Below, one piece after another: positions 12,323 through 25,124 of a DNA stretch of 64,000 nt. The number at the start of each line of letters is the position of its first letter. The first letter of the stretch is position 1. The notes beneath the pieces were generated by a model. It did not search any database and was not told the origin of the DNA. It saw only the letters and a list, made by a program, of their open reading frames with translations. The DNA comes from Solanum dulcamara. Lineage: Eukaryota; Streptophyta; Magnoliopsida; Solanales; Solanaceae. The position numbers and the translations under genes are program-made. The DNA is taken from contig NC_077248.1 of assembly GCF_947179165.1 (NCBI RefSeq), forward strand, positions 55,723,732 through 55,787,731, in the 5' to 3' direction.

Positions 12323-14043
12323 TGTAACACCCCCCTGAAACGTTGTATGTGGTATTTCAATTTTTGACGAAAATAATACTGCTTCTATTTTTTGGGAATA
12401 ACTTTTCATAGAGTTGTCCAAATTAGGTTATTTAAATTTATAAATAACCCCAATGGCATTACCTAAAACTTTCATGGACCATATCTTAAGATTGGAGGAT
12501 ATATAGGTCAAATAAATTAATTTTTGCAAGACATGGTATTGTGATGAAATAGAGTATTTGTGGAAGAAAAATTATATCTCACGGTAGGATGCTCCACATC
12601 AGTGAATTCTTGAACGACATGAAGTATACTTCTTGATCTATAATTCATATGAAGACACCAAATCCTAATTAGGAACTTATCTTGTTCAAACGCAACTCCG
12701 AAAAAGTGTATTCCATTAAAAGAAGGTTCATCTCACCAACCATTGAAAGATCTAGATCCATTTGACATCACACATGACATCAATAGTCCTCCACTTGAAA
12801 TCATCCATGAGATCACAATTCTTTATTGAATTTTCAAGATCATCCTTTGTAATTATTTTTATTTGTTGTTAGGTCCCTCCTCCACACCTATAAATACCCA
12901 CCTTCTTTCCTTATTTTATTCATCAAACTTTTTCAAGCAACTCTTCTCTGTATACACTTATTTACTCATTCTTAAATATAATTTTAGTTTTTATTAGTGT
13001 AGAAATACTATTCTGGTGATTCTTATACTTCAGGTAGTACACAAAATGCTCCGGCAGAGAGAAAAGGCTAGGGGTTCAAGAGTAGTCATTGAGCTCTTCA
13101 ATTCAGAGTAAAGCATCGAATTCCAAGTATGTAAGGCTATTCATAACATTGGATTGAGTTCGTCCAAGTGCCCAATAATTAAATTCATCATAATTGAGTT
13201 ATAGTTAAGTTTTACCCTAATTTTTGAATTCTAAATGAGCTAATTCTTCTTCTATTGAGTTAAATATATTTATGCATTGAGATTATTATTATTTTTATCT
13301 CTCATATTATTGGAATTATTGTTCATGGCTACTTTCCCATGAACCCTAATTGAGTTGATGTTCATGAATATTTTCACACGTGTTTTGAGTAAAGATGTTG
13401 GATTTTAATATTTATTGACAAAAAGAGTGATTTAAATTAATACTATATATGTATTTTATTGATTTTTGAAAGAGTAAAAGAATTGAGTTTAAATGAATTT
13501 GAGTAAATGATGTTTTGAGCAAGCTGTTTTGATGAGATGTAAATAATGTTTTGAAGTGTATATTCCTGCCATTTTACATAGTCGCACATTCTATGTATTG
13601 GCGTTATTTGACCTGCATTATTTTATAATGCAGATACAGGTGTTAGAGATCCTTAATAGGCACATCGTTGAAGATCATTACTTTTCAGCTATTTGGTAAG
13701 TCCTTCTTGTGATTGGACGAACTCTTTATCCTTTATTATTGTTGAGTATTATGTTTCTTTTAAGGTAGCCATGGACATGTAATTGGCACCGTGTTATAGT
13801 ATTAGAGGCTTCATAGACAGAGTTTGATGATGTAATTGGAGTAGTTCTCTTTTGAAACTACTTCTTCTAAGGATTTTTTCTTTAATTTGATATTGATGAT
13901 GGTAAGCCGACATAAGTATTTTTATTTTCACTTAAGTCTTACATTGATGAATGAATGAGTTATGAGATCAAGTGATTCTCTCAGAGGCCAGAGATAGTTT
14001 CTGAGTGCTGGTCACGCCTAGGTTACCCTCTCGGGGCATGACA
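12323..14043 (+). mobile_element. Solo LTR A1, internally deleted
   Basis: Starts TGTAACACCC and ends CGGGGCATGACA. It is flanked by TATCC (12318-12322) and TACCC (14044-14048), a target duplication with one mismatch. It aligns along its length with the LTR at 19528-21683, but about 435 bases between the equivalents of 20745 and 21215 are missing here (junction near 13557-13565). Contains a TATAAATA box (12889-12896) and a splice-donor-like GTATGTAAG (13127-13135). Confidence 0.85.
12889..12896 (+). promoter_or_regulatory. TATA box of LTR A1
   Basis: TATAAATA in the context CACC-TATAAATA-CCCACC, conserved in position and surroundings in LTR A2 (20095-20102) and the 5' LTR of the chromovirus (37351-37358), and present as TTTAAATA in its 3' LTR (44612-44619). 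The conservation between otherwise diverged copies supports a core promoter. Confidence 0.7.
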
Positions 14044-14048
14044 TACCC

Positions 14049-14307
14049 ATTCCAAACCTACATTATAAGCCTATAACAAGTCCTACATGATCCCATTTTT
14101 GGTGTTCTCACATTATGGATACTTAAATGAGGGTCAAGCATATGTCTCTCAATTTTATGCATTGACCATTGTTCTGAAAGTGAGTGACTTTCAAAATGTC
14201 CTAAGATCGAAAATCTTCTATTATGTGTGAAATAGGAATTTATTTGTGGTAAGGGCACTTTAAACATCCCTTAATTGATATAAGATAAACAAATATTGTC
14301 AATACGT
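14049..14307 (+). other. Short stretch of host-element sequence, no gene
   Basis: About 260 bases between LTR A1 and the truncated element D. No coding or repeat signal was recognised. It joins in sense with 11778-12322 if A1 is removed. Confidence 0.4.
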
Positions 14308-14846
14308 ATATATATTATAACAACTTGTCGTAGCACTCAGTGAAAAAGTCATAGGCCTTCTCTTTGGTTGTAGCATCAAATCTAGGAGGTGCCAATCGAA
14401 AACCCTCTCAAAAATCTTTTGCATAGACAATGACATGGTAGCACTAGCAGAGATTGGCAGAGCTACAAATCTCGGTGGTACGATAGAAGGCACCAAAGAA
14501 GAACCAGGAGTCTAAAATCCCACACAAGGCCCTTGAACTAGAAGTGTAGAACCAACTGTAACAAGAGAGCCTGAAGTACCTGTAAGAACACCAGGAGTAG
14601 GAGGACTATCGGGAACCATAGGAGGCTGGGCTGGCCTCTACTCCTTAGTCTGTTGCTCAAAGTCATCATTATGCTCTTACAGAGGATAAGGTGATGGTTC
14701 TCTAGTTTGCAAACAAGCAAGTGTTGCTCATATCATTCATCCTTCACCCCTAACTCCACCACGTCCTCTGCCTTGCCCACAAACTAGGGCTCGGGTAGTA
14801 GGTACAACCTTACCCTCGGTGACTCTGACTCTAGTCCTAACCATTT
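14308..14846 (-). pseudogene. gag: N-terminal gag fragment of truncated gypsy element D
   Basis: Read on the minus strand, a start codon at 14844-14846 opens a frame with MVRTRVRV and then the basic glycine-arginine run GQGRGRGGVRG, typical of the N terminus of plant chromovirus Gag. A stop and frameshifts follow. A further readable piece near 14310-14400 (LAPPRFDATTKEKAYDFF then TECYDKLL) matches the start of the retrotransposon Gag capsid domain in pattern. The capsid core, zinc knuckle and all of pol are absent. It lies directly downstream of a primer site and LTR (15036-17349), in the right order for a minus-strand element. Confidence 0.7.
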
Positions 14847-15053
14847 GTGTAGAAGGGATAGATTAGAGATATCCAACACTTGCTATGAATGAATAGCACA
14901 AAAGGAATCAAAAGAAGGGTCTTCTCCTAAAAAGTATCTTGTAGCCTATCGAAGATAAGTACGGACGTCTACATACAGATCCCTAAGATTTTACTAGATT
15001 GTCTACTCTTTAAGGTAAGAGACCGATAACCTAGCACTCTGATATCAATTTTT
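14847..15053 (-). promoter_or_regulatory. Primer site and leader of element D
   Basis: On the minus strand, TTGATATCAGAG (15037-15048) stands a few bases after the LTR end and is a decayed TGGTATCAGAGC site. The leader then carries CGTACTTATCTTCGATAGGC, which matches the leaders of G1 (near 2000) and of the element whose primer site is at 55173. Confidence 0.7.
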
Positions 15054-17349
15054 TATGACACAAAATCAGAGTCATGATGTCACACATCCAAACTGCAAAC
15101 TGATGTATAAACCTAATATTTGAACTCATATGAGACTCCCAAAAGGGGAAGTCAGGCCACAATCCACATGTACTGAGTAGGTTTGACCGACTAAGTATAA
15201 GGAATTAATCAAGCCTTTGAAATAAATGAAGGAACACCTTCACCTGCATACGAAAAAGTCCCATTACAGCATCGATACCGCCAATTTATATAAAATAGAA
15301 CAACTAAAGTAAACACATATGGATAGTTCAATACCATAATTAATCAAATAGTGCAAATAACTATTCAATACAATGTAATATAATGATGCAATGATGGGGG
15401 TGGTATGGTGGAATCAAGGTTGTTGCATAACCTGTTATATAAACCTGTTGAGCTAAGGTTTCTTGAAAAAGAGCCATGGGGCAGTTGAAGTCCATATACC
15501 AAATCAGAATCTCAATATCTCATCAACTTGCCACCTAGCTCCTTGTCAAAGATATAAAAGGGTGCCATATTTTCTTTCTCAAAAAGAATTTTACAGTTCT
15601 GAACTTATCAAGATAAATGATATGATGAATGAGGATGAATGCATCACAACACATATGACATGGATGAAATATTCAACTAATGGGTAGTACAAGGCTCAAA
15701 ATTCTCAAAATTCAACCTAAACATGATATTCACTCTAAATAGATAATAATAAGAAAAATACATGAAATAAGTGTTCACCCTTTCTGAAAGCATTTCAATA
15801 CCCAAGTATGCTCAAAACTCCCAACTCAACCCCTCAGGCGGGCATTACACGTCAATTGTCTCCCCATGTCTCTCTCAGAGGAAAATCATGAATCACATAC
15901 CCTTAAAGCAATTAAGATAGTAAATAAGACCCCACACATCTTACACGACACAAATAAGCCCTCACGTGGGGATCATATGAAATTAACAGTTCCAAGTCAT
16001 ACTACAACCCCATCCCAAAGTCTATAACATACGAATGACTAATTACCCAATTTCAGTCTCATAAGGATAGCCAAACCTACCTCAAATGCTAAAACTTTAC
16101 ACAAACGCTCTAATCGAAGCTCGACTCATGAATACCAACTCTAAAATGATTATCCTCTATCAAGAATGATAAGAGTTCATCAAAAGGATTCTAATGATGC
16201 CTATATTGATGGTTTTATAATCAGGGTCAAAATCATCCATAAATTGGTTTGAAAATGAAAAGGGAAAATCTGAAATTTTATTTTAAAATCATGTACTACT
16301 CATCAAGGAAAGTTCATGGTTGAAAATCCTTTAAAATTGACCAAGAATCGAGTTAGAAATCCTCAAATCTTCAAACTTGAAATTAGGAAGAAAACCCCCA
16401 AAACCCCATTTAAAACCTTGATTTTTCAATGATTTATGAACATAAAATTGATAAAAGAATAAATTAGAAATGTTAGACGAACTTACGCAAGTGAAATTCC
16501 GTAAAAGATTGACTCAAAATCTCCTCCCCCAAAGCTCCAAACAAGTGAAAATGGTGAAATTTGTAAAAACTGCCTATTTACTGAAGTTACAGTTCAGGGA
16601 TGCAAAAATAGTCATCGGTTTTGCGGGCCACTAACCCATGATCACAAAGCACAAGAACCTAGATTATTCCTAACGTGAAACACCTGTCCGTGATTGCGAA
16701 GTTCAAGGGGACTGAGCATCATGAATGCGATGGGCCTCTCCACAATCACGAAGTACCCACCCATGGACAACTCATCGTGAATGCAGACACAAGGTCATGA
16801 ATCTGAAGAATCTTAAAGTCTGCATAAGAAATCAGATCACAATAGATTTGCCAAGTCCAAAATGCTTCCACTTGGACGCTAAGAAATCATTTGGGGTCCG
16901 ATAAAAATAAATAAGTTATGCTACTAAACTGAGTACGACATTCTGGACTCAATAGAATTGTCGATTTTATAAGAAAAGGTCGTTATGATGAAATTACCCT
17001 CCCGGACCCCTTTAAGGCCTAAAACTGAACTTTTAGCCTATTTTTCCAAAATAAAAACTAAGGTTCTGGGACTCTAAGTCAATACTCAACTAGACCAAAA
17101 TCGACATAAAAGTCTCAACGGAACTGATAGAATTCCCATCCGATGTTTGAATATTAATATGTTGACCAAAGTCAATCATATCAATAAAACTTCTTAGTCA
17201 TGGTCTCAAACTACCGAAATCCCACCAGATCACATAGGGAACCATGCCAACCATCCCCATATAAAAAATAAAGTATAAAAACACTACGGGGAAGGCCAAA
17301 ATGATCATTTCTCACTAAAAAGGAATTTTTCAAGAATTGGGACATTACA
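15054..17349 (-). mobile_element. 5' LTR of truncated gypsy element D, 2.3 kb
   Basis: On the minus strand it begins TGTAATGTCCC at 17349 and ends near 15054 with a decayed ...TGTCATA terminus, next to a primer site. The terminal block before the end (ATTTTG preceded by a CATGACTCTG-like run) matches the LTR end at 55188. No second LTR is seen to the left, so the rest of the element has been deleted. A target duplication cannot be shown; the right flank is TCTAT. The frame at 15463-15687 lies in LTR sequence. Confidence 0.75.
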
Positions 17350-18415
17350 TCTATATATTTGGATTAGCAAGACCCTCATACATAATGAGATTTAGTTTAG
17401 CATGACTCTCCTACAAAGTGGTACAATATGACCCTCCTATACAATAAGATTAGCTAGACCCTCTATATAATAGGGTAGTAAGACCCTCCTACATAACAGG
17501 ACTAGCAGGATCCTCCTGATTAATGCGATTAGTAGGACAATCCTACATAATGGGGCTAGCTGGACTCTCAAGAATAATGAGATTTAGTTTAGTAGGATCC
17601 TCCTACACAATAGGATAAGAAGTACCCTCCTACATAAAGGGACTAGCAGGGCCCTCCTGAATAATGAAATTTAGTCTAGCAGGACCCTCCTACATAATGG
17701 GATAAGTAGGATCGTCCTACATAACGGGATTTGCAGGAACCCCCTGCGTAATGGGATTAGTAGGACCCTCATAAATAATAGGATTTAGTTTAGTAGGACC
17801 CTCCTACATAAAGAGATTTGTCGGACCCTCCTGAACAATGGGACTAGCAGGAACCTCTCGAATAATGAGATTTAGTTTAGTAGTACTCTCGTAGATAATG
17901 GGACTAGTAGAACTCTCCCGAATATTGGGATTTAGTTTAGTATGACCCTCCTACATAATGGGACTAGATGGACGCTCATGAATAGTGGGATTTAGTTTAG
18001 TGGGATCCTCCTACATAATGGGACTAGTAGGACCCTCCTGAATAATGCGATTTAGTTTAGGAAGACCCTCCTAATAATGATATAAACTTTAGCAGGACCC
18101 TCCTACATAATGGGATTTGCATGATGCTCCTTCCTAATGGGATTAGTAGGACCCTCCAGAACACTAGGACTAGAAGGACCCTCACAAATAATGAAATTAA
18201 GTTTAGTAGGACCCTCCTACATAATGGGACTAATAGGACCCTCCTGAATAATGAGATTTAGTTTAGTAGGACTCTCCTACATAATGGTACTAGCAGGACC
18301 CTCCTGAATAATTTGATTTAGTTTAGCCAGACCCTCCAACAAAATGGGACTAGCAAGACCATCCTGAATCATGGGATTTAGTTTAGTAAGACCTTCCTGG
18401 ACAATGAGACTAGCA
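17350..18415 (+). repeat. 60-bp minisatellite array (~18 units) of two related half-units
   Basis: A tandem array in which GTTTAGTAGGACCCTCCTAC recurs at an exact 60-bp interval over long stretches (for example 18201, 18261, 18321 and 18381). Each unit has a 27-base half (AGGACCCTCCTACATAATGG then GACTAGC) and a 33-base half (AGGACCCTCCTGAATAATGA then GATTTAGTTTAGT), which are clearly homologous in their first 20 bases. The array began as a ~30-bp repeat and was then amplified as a dimer. Copies at the left end are more diverged. It lies in the 3' untranslated part of the Tat/Ogre-like element. Confidence 0.95.
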
Positions 18416-19085
18416 TAATTCAATTTAATTGATCTTCATGATCAAAGGAGTTACTTTATCAAGTCAAAATCCAACTAAATGATGCATAACAAAAAATCTC
18501 AAGGCATTCGAAGTCTCAATTCAAAGATAAACCCTATCTTTTACTCATACTCGCTAAATTTTATTTACTATAAACTGGGGCAAAAATGTTTTTTATATTG
18601 CTTTTGTTTGTTTAATTTCAGGGTTCCGCTTGCAGAATAAGGTCAAACCATAGGTCAAGATCATGAAATTATCTTGAAAGCAGTGAACTTTCTAGCACAT
18701 GTTCAATTCAAATAGTAGGAGCTCGCCTTAAGAACAAGGTCTATTTCCAATCTCAAGTAGCAAAACCTTCTTGATAACAAGTTAACCTTCGAGTTTGTGG
18801 AGATGAAATTGAATATTTCACCACTTGAGAAGTCTTAAAGACCCAAATCAAGATATAGGAGAAGCTACAAAGATAGGATCTTGTACTTATAATTTATTTT
18901 AATTTTTTGCCTTTCATTTATATGTAAAAATATGATGCGCAAACTAGAGCCTCCATGGGACCTTCACATGACTTTAAACTCATCATTTCATCTTCTTTAA
19001 CTACATGTGACTTTATTACTTATAAACTAGGATATGTTGGTTGTCCAAAACAAGGGCCCTGATGCATTTTTTTATTTCAAATAAG
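18416..19085 (+). other. 3' untranslated region of the Tat/Ogre-like element
   Basis: No coding signal. AACTGGGGCAAAA (about 18574) and TTTCAGGGTTCCGCTTGC then AGAATAAGGTCAAA (about 18617-18645) are motifs I associate with Tat/Ogre untranslated regions. Removing the LTR at 19091-23405 joins this region directly to the polypurine tract at 23417. Confidence 0.5.
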
Positions 19086-19527
19086 TGTTTTGTCACAATC
19101 CAAGCTAGGCCCTAGGTGTGACACGGCGATTAGGATTCCCAAATCCCAACCAAGCCTCTTATCATATCATAAGACTACATAACGTAATAATAAATAGAAA
19201 CTCATAAGAAATCCAAGAACATAGCATATCTAGAATAAAGCAAGACAACATAGACTCCATACACATATCCAATATGCCTCTACATGATCTAACAAAGGTA
19301 GGGACTAGAACATGTTCCTAGCTTACCCTTAATTAAAAGAAATGACATAACATGTAATAGTCTAAATGTACCAACACAATCTAAGACTGACAAAAAGGAA
19401 ATATAGACTTGGCTTACCCTCGAAGCATGAGGACTCACCACAAATCTTCAACAATCACCAACTAGCCACGAGTAGAGGATGGAGTGTCTGTCCATACATT
19501 GTGATATAATGTAGGCAACGAAGTATG

Positions 19528-21683
19528 TGTAACAACCCCTAAAATGTTGTATGTCGTTATTTCAATTCTCGACGAAAATAATACAGCCTCTGTGTTATGG
19601 GCATAACTTTTCATAGGTTGGTCCAAATTAGGTGATTCAAATTTCTGGGTAATCACTACATCCTTACCTACAACTTTCATGAAGAACATAACTACAAATT
19701 CGGAGTATAAGTAGGTCAAATAAATTAATTTTTGCAAGATATAGTGCTGTGATGGAATTGAGTGTTGATAGAAGAAACTTTATATCTCACTGTAGTTTTC
19801 TCCAAATTGGTTGATTCTTGAACGATATGAAACTAGACTTCCATATCTACAATTATTATGAAGACACCAAATCCTAATAAGGAATTTATCTTATTCAAAC
19901 GCAGCTTCGAAAACGAGTATTCTGTTAAAAAGAACTCATCTTACCTACCATGGAAACATCTAGATGCATTTGACATCATGCATGACATAAATTGTCCTCC
20001 ATTTAACATCATCCATGACATCAATATATTCCATTAAATTTTCAGATTTTTCTTTATAATTATTTTATTTATTGTTAGGTCCCTCTTTCCCACCTATAAA
20101 TACCCACCTTATTTCCTCATTTTATTCATCAAGCTTTCTTAAGCATTTCTTTTCTCTATACACTTCTTCTCAAATATAGTTTTAGTTTTAGTAGTATAAA
20201 AATACTACTCCGGTGATTCTTATACTCTGGGTAGTACACAAAATGCTCCGGCGAGAAGAAAAGGCTAGGGATCCAAGAGTGTTCCAATTCGGAGTAAACT
20301 TTCGGATTTAAGGTATGTAAGGCTTTCATAGCATTGGATTGAGTTCGTCCATGCGCCCAATATTTAAATTTATTATAATTGATTTATTGTTGAGTTTTAT
20401 CTAAATCTTGAATTCTAGATGAATTAATTCTTCTTCTATTGAGTTTGATATATTTATGCATTAATATTATTATTATTGTTATCTCTCATATTATTGGAAT
20501 TATTGTTCATGGCTACTTTCCCATGAATCCTAATTGATTTGATGTTCATGAATATTTTTACATATGTTTTGAGTAAAGATGTTGGCTTTTTATTATTTTC
20601 ATTGATAAAAAGAAAGTTATATGAATTAATACTATATATGTATTTTATTGAGTTTTAAAAGAGCAAAAGAGTTGAGTTTGAATGAATTTGAGCAAATGAT
20701 ATTTTGAGCAAGATGTTTTGATGAGATGTAAATGATGTTTTTTGGAAGTATAATGATTGATAAACATGAAATGAGATGAGTTTGATGATTTAAATTAAAG
20801 TCCAATGAGACTAGATGATGAGTTTAATATGAGCACATATTTTGGGAGTAGTATTGAGCACCGAGTTGGGTAAGAGTTTAATTGACTCAAACCCCAGAAC
20901 TACGTAGCCAGCGTAGGATGGAGGCTATGCCTCTTAAGTCCCAAAAAGAGGACTTTGATGAGTGGATCCAAGATGGTGATGTCCTTTACCCTAGCAAGGT
21001 ATTGGATGGATGTGGCAACGACATCGCTTCGTTGTATCATCGCTAGCTCATAAGTGATGGTTGTCAGTTAGAGAAACTCCCAACTGAGTAAGCATTGCTT
21101 ATTACTATTATTTTTATTATTATATTTTAAATTTGCATTACATATTCATGTTGAGATGATGTTGAGTTCTGAGCTGAGTTTTCTTGAGAGGAGTTTCTTG
21201 ATATCTGTCCTTACCTTTCTGCCATTTTACATACTCGTACATTCTACGTACTGACGTCATTCGACCTGCATCATTTTATGATGCAGATACAGGTGTTAGA
21301 GATCCTCAACAGGCGCATCGTTGAAGATAATTTCTTTTCAGCTATTTGATGAGTCCTTCTTGTATTCGAAGGAACTCCTTATCCTTTTATTATTGTTGAG
21401 TGTGATGTTTCTTTTGAGGTAGCCATGGATATGTCATTGGCACCATCTAAGAGTATTAGAGGCTTCATAGACAGAGTTTGATGATTTAATCGGAGTAGTT
21501 CTCCTTAGAAACTACTTCTTATAAAAATTATCTATTTTTCCTTTGATTATGACTATCCCACATTAGTATTCTTAAGTCTTCCGCTGATGAATAAATAAGA
21601 AATGAGACCAAGTGGTTCTCTCGGAAGCCAGAAATGGTTTTTGAGTGCCGGCCACGCCTAGGGTACCCTCTCGGGGCGTGATA
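19528..21683 (+). mobile_element. Solo LTR A2 nested in solo LTR E, perfect 5-bp TSD
   Basis: Starts TGTAACAACCC and ends CGGGGCGTGATA; the last base pair of the usual TGACA has become TGATA. It is flanked by GTATG at 19523-19527 and 21684-21688. Length 2156. It is the full-length reference for A1 (12323-14043). Features inside are a TATAAATA box (20095-20102), a splice-donor-like AAGGTATGTAAGG (20311-20322) and the block GAGCACCGAGTTGGGTAAGA (about 20857) shared with the LTR at 32190-34597. Confidence 0.95.
20095..20102 (+). promoter_or_regulatory. TATA box of LTR A2
   Basis: TATAAATA within CACC-TATAAATA-CCCACC, about 220 bases upstream of the conserved splice-donor-like motif at 20313. 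Position and context match the TATA boxes of LTR A1 and the chromovirus 5' LTR. Confidence 0.7.
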
Positions 21684-23416
21684 GTATGTGTTAGTATATT
21701 TGAATGTACTAAGTATGTAGTCAATTTAATGCATAATAAAATCATGTTGTGCAAATGAATATTTCTAATAACATGATAAAAGTGGTAGTAAAATCATAAG
21801 TAGAGGTAGTAAAATCATAAGTAGACATGAGAAGAGTCGATGCACAATAAACCATAAGAGTATCATGTAAGAGTAAAGGATCGGATTAGTCAATTACATC
21901 ATCATAAAAGACCATATATATGTGGGATATAACCATAACTAACATTTAAGACCATGCAAGCTATAACACAGAGTCCAATGTAACTCCATGTCCAAAAGAG
22001 AGAGGCTACTTGCCAAGGTAGACTCCGTATAACATATACATGAGCTATATGTGGATCTACTATCAAGTCCATAAAGGAAAACCTATGGAGGAAATGTAGT
22101 TAAGGGACTAGATATTGCTACTAAGGACCCCTTGGGTCGAGTCCCCACCTCAAAATTCTTTCGGTGCTAAGTCAACATCTCACGGAATACATATTATCAT
22201 CATAAATCATACTTGTCATAAATCATACAATTTTTGTAATCATAGTCATACTTGTTTTGAAACTATACACTTATCATGTGGAAAGGCAATTAAACTACCA
22301 ATCCAATTCATAAAAAACTTGTTCATAGGAATAGCTCATTATCATGTGATTCATGTATTGTGAGTGTAGGCCTTCAATCATTATGAATCTTATTTCAACA
22401 AGAGTATCATTAGGGTATTAAATCACCCTTTTTCATAAAAATTGCTTGAACACTTGAAATTCCATGATCATGACTTATACTTGAAATTAAGGTGAAAACA
22501 TAGGTTCACAATTAGTTTACTTCGAAATCATGAAACTGAATTGAAAACATGCTTAATCATATAATTTATATCAACCCATACATAATTTATGAAAATAATA
22601 TCAATTGGAAGTATAATTTTTGAAAATACCCCTCATCATTGTCGTGAACCTTAAAGAGAAATGTTTGAAATTCATCGAAAACTCTTCAATTCCATGAAAT
22701 AATCATTAATTCATATTGAAATATGATAATAATGATAATTTAAATCATAATTCATGTAATTAAAATTAAGATGATAAAATCCATAAAATACATACTTGAA
22801 TTGATTGAAAAAGTTGAAATTTGTTGGACTCCATGGGTTAAAGGGACCCATGGATGGATACCTACATACCTTGAATGAGAAACTAGAAGAAACTTGAACA
22901 AATATTGGATTTTGGTGAATAACTTAAGAGAATTGCTTCATTTTCTTCAATGGTGATTTGAGAGTCTTTGTAAAGAGAGAATTATTTGAAATAGATGAAT
23001 TGTGAAAGAATGAGGGAGAATAGGGATGTAGGGTAGTTAATAGAGTTGGACTTAGTCCTAAAAACATTCAGGTTCATTAGCTAATAGGTGGGGAAAAATC
23101 TAAGGTGCCCCACTTAAAAATTGAATTCAGACAAAAATCACTCCCCAGGTCCGCATATGGGACCTTCTCCCCAGATCCAATTTTCAGAACTTCGCGATAC
23201 AGGGACATCGCGGACTTTATTGTCTCAAAATTTTCTCGGATAAAAAAGAACCCCTCAAGTTCGCAACACGGACTTGCTCCCTGTATCCAATTTTCGCAAA
23301 ATTTCTTTTTTTTTCGCGGAATAATCTAATTTAGAATGGTATGGGCTATTATAAGTTCGGTCAAAATTTGTCACCTTATCTATTTCTTTGTCTGAAAATT
23401 CATCATGTTTTCAGTC

Positions 23417-23430
23417 AAGGAGGCGCAAAC
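23417..23430 (+). promoter_or_regulatory. Polypurine tract of the Tat/Ogre-like element
   Basis: AAGGAGGCGCAAAC stands immediately before TGTAGACCTG at 23431. A purine-rich run directly before the TG of a 3' LTR primes plus-strand DNA synthesis in LTR elements. Its position ten bases or fewer after the target duplication of LTR E explains why E split it from the preceding untranslated region. Confidence 0.6.
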
Positions 23431-25123
23431 TGTAGACCTGTGATTTGTTTACCGAATCTAAGCTTTTATATCATTTTTAGTGTTTAAATATTTCTTTTAA
23501 ATCCAAATTAACCATTTTGATTTTTATTTTATTTTAGTAAGTTTATTTTAATAGATTTGAAACTACAAAAATGGAATCATATTTTGGAGTAAGTTTAGTT
23601 TTCCAATTTTCTTCAAAAGAACAGAAAATTTACAAAATATATATGTCTTCTTTAAAGTTAAGAGTTTTATAGATAAACTAGTGTTTCTTAAGTATATTTT
23701 TAGATTATCTATTTAACTTTTCTTTTATTTTATTAGTTCAAAATAGTTTCCTAATATTTTTTTATCATTATATTTTATTTTTCGTTTTTCTTTCAAAACA
23801 AATACCAAATTAAAAAAATCATAATTAATCTTTACTCCTTCCCACTAATCCTCACCTCACCCCCATTACCCCAATATACACTCCACAATCATTCACTCCC
23901 ATTTCTATACCTATATACTGTAAAACAAAAAAAGAGGAATCCCCATCTCGAAGAGGTAAAAAAAGACAGAGAGCACACACAAAAAAGGGAAAAGAAAGGA
24001 AAAGAAAAAGAAAAGAGAGAACACAACAAAAGAAAAGTGAAAGAAACTTGAGAAAATAGAGAGCATTCTTGTGAAATTTTGTTTGTTGGAGTCTGAAATT
24101 TGGTTTGCATTTCGAGTGCCCGGTGACTCATTCTTGCTTTTGTTTTCAATTAGTCAACAAACAATTTTTTTACACAATTTCTTAATAATTATTTTTCGTA
24201 AATTTATTGTGAGTCAAAGTTTGAACAAAGTTATTTTTAATGGTTTTATGTATTATCAATATGTAAAGTTGTTTATTTATGAAAGTCTTTTTATGAGTTA
24301 TATATTTAGTTATTCGAGAACTTATATTTGTACATAGATTAATTTTAGATCATTTTACGTTTATAATTTTGGATTTGATAAAACATGAACATGGTTTTAT
24401 CACTATTTCTTCAATGTAAATATTTTATTTGATAATTTTATTATTGTTTAAAAAATAGCAATTGGAAACTAAATAATGTGCGCTAGGCTATTAATAAAAA
24501 TAGATATTTGAGACAAACGAGATTAGTAGGAAACTTAGACATGATAAAATATTTATTTCCATTAAAAAATGCGGTTACACATTTTTTTGAGACACTTAAA
24601 AAATTTCAAGAATGAGGTGGCACACCTTAGCTAAATCGTTTTAATAATTAATTTTCTTTAATTTATATTAGGTGTGATGCACACGAGAGAAAAAAAACAG
24701 TTATGCTTCTAAATTGTTGATGTCAAGATCAAGACTGTAGTTACGCATATGGGTTGAGACCAAAAAAAGTCAACAATAAAAAATGTGAGAAAAAACAATA
24801 TCCTATAACAATATACCCAAAAATTATTTAAAATAACTGTAAGTTGATAAAAGCGACCGTGCTATGATAAAAGCGACCGTACTAGAATCACGGGACTTGA
24901 GGCTTACCTAATACCTTCTCCTCGGTCAATAGAATTACTTAACCGAATTTCTAGTTTGTAAACCAATAAAATAAAGAGTCAACTTCTTTTTTATTAGAGA
25001 TTGAAATAAGGTGATTTTGAACACAAAAACTCAATTTCAAGCGGCGACTCTGACGAAAAAATTAATTAATTTTCAATATAGTTACTTAAATTGGAAAAAC
25101 CCGAAGATAAAAGGGTTACGATA
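23431..25123 (+). mobile_element. 3' LTR of the Tat/Ogre-like element, 1.69 kb
   Basis: Starts TGTAGACCTGTG after a polypurine tract and ends ...GGGTTACGATA, matching the end of the 5' LTR at 7041 (...GGTGTGACA). The last ~190 bases repeat 6841-7041. A C-rich block followed by TATATACTG (about 23912) and a long purine-rich leader (23930-24065) look like a promoter and transcript start, as expected near the U3/R border; that is inference. Short frames at 23889-24149 and 24071-24337 lie in this low-complexity region and are not genes. Confidence 0.75.
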
Positions 25124-25124
25124 A

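Larger units (their letters stand above)
19091..23405 (-). mobile_element. Solo LTR, family E, with perfect TSD, carrying a nested solo LTR
   Basis: On the minus strand it begins TGATGAATTTTC (23405) and ends GGATTGTGACA (19091), flanked by TGTTT at 19086-19090 and at 23406-23410. Subtracting the nested LTR at 19528-21683 and its duplicated target leaves about 2.15 kb. No internal region is present, hence a solo LTR. A splice-donor-like AAGGTATGTAGG occurs on the minus strand (22861-22872). GC-richer motifs with TCGCG (about 23192-23215, 23300-23320) are of a type common in Solanaceae gypsy LTRs. Short frames within (19462-19737, 22115-22363, 23105-23329) are not genes. Confidence 0.85.

Noticed and set aside
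17350..18415. Regular direct repeats resembling a CRISPR array
   Set aside because: Units abut without spacers, the period is 60 with an internal 27+33 structure, and the context is a plant retroelement; it is a minisatellite.
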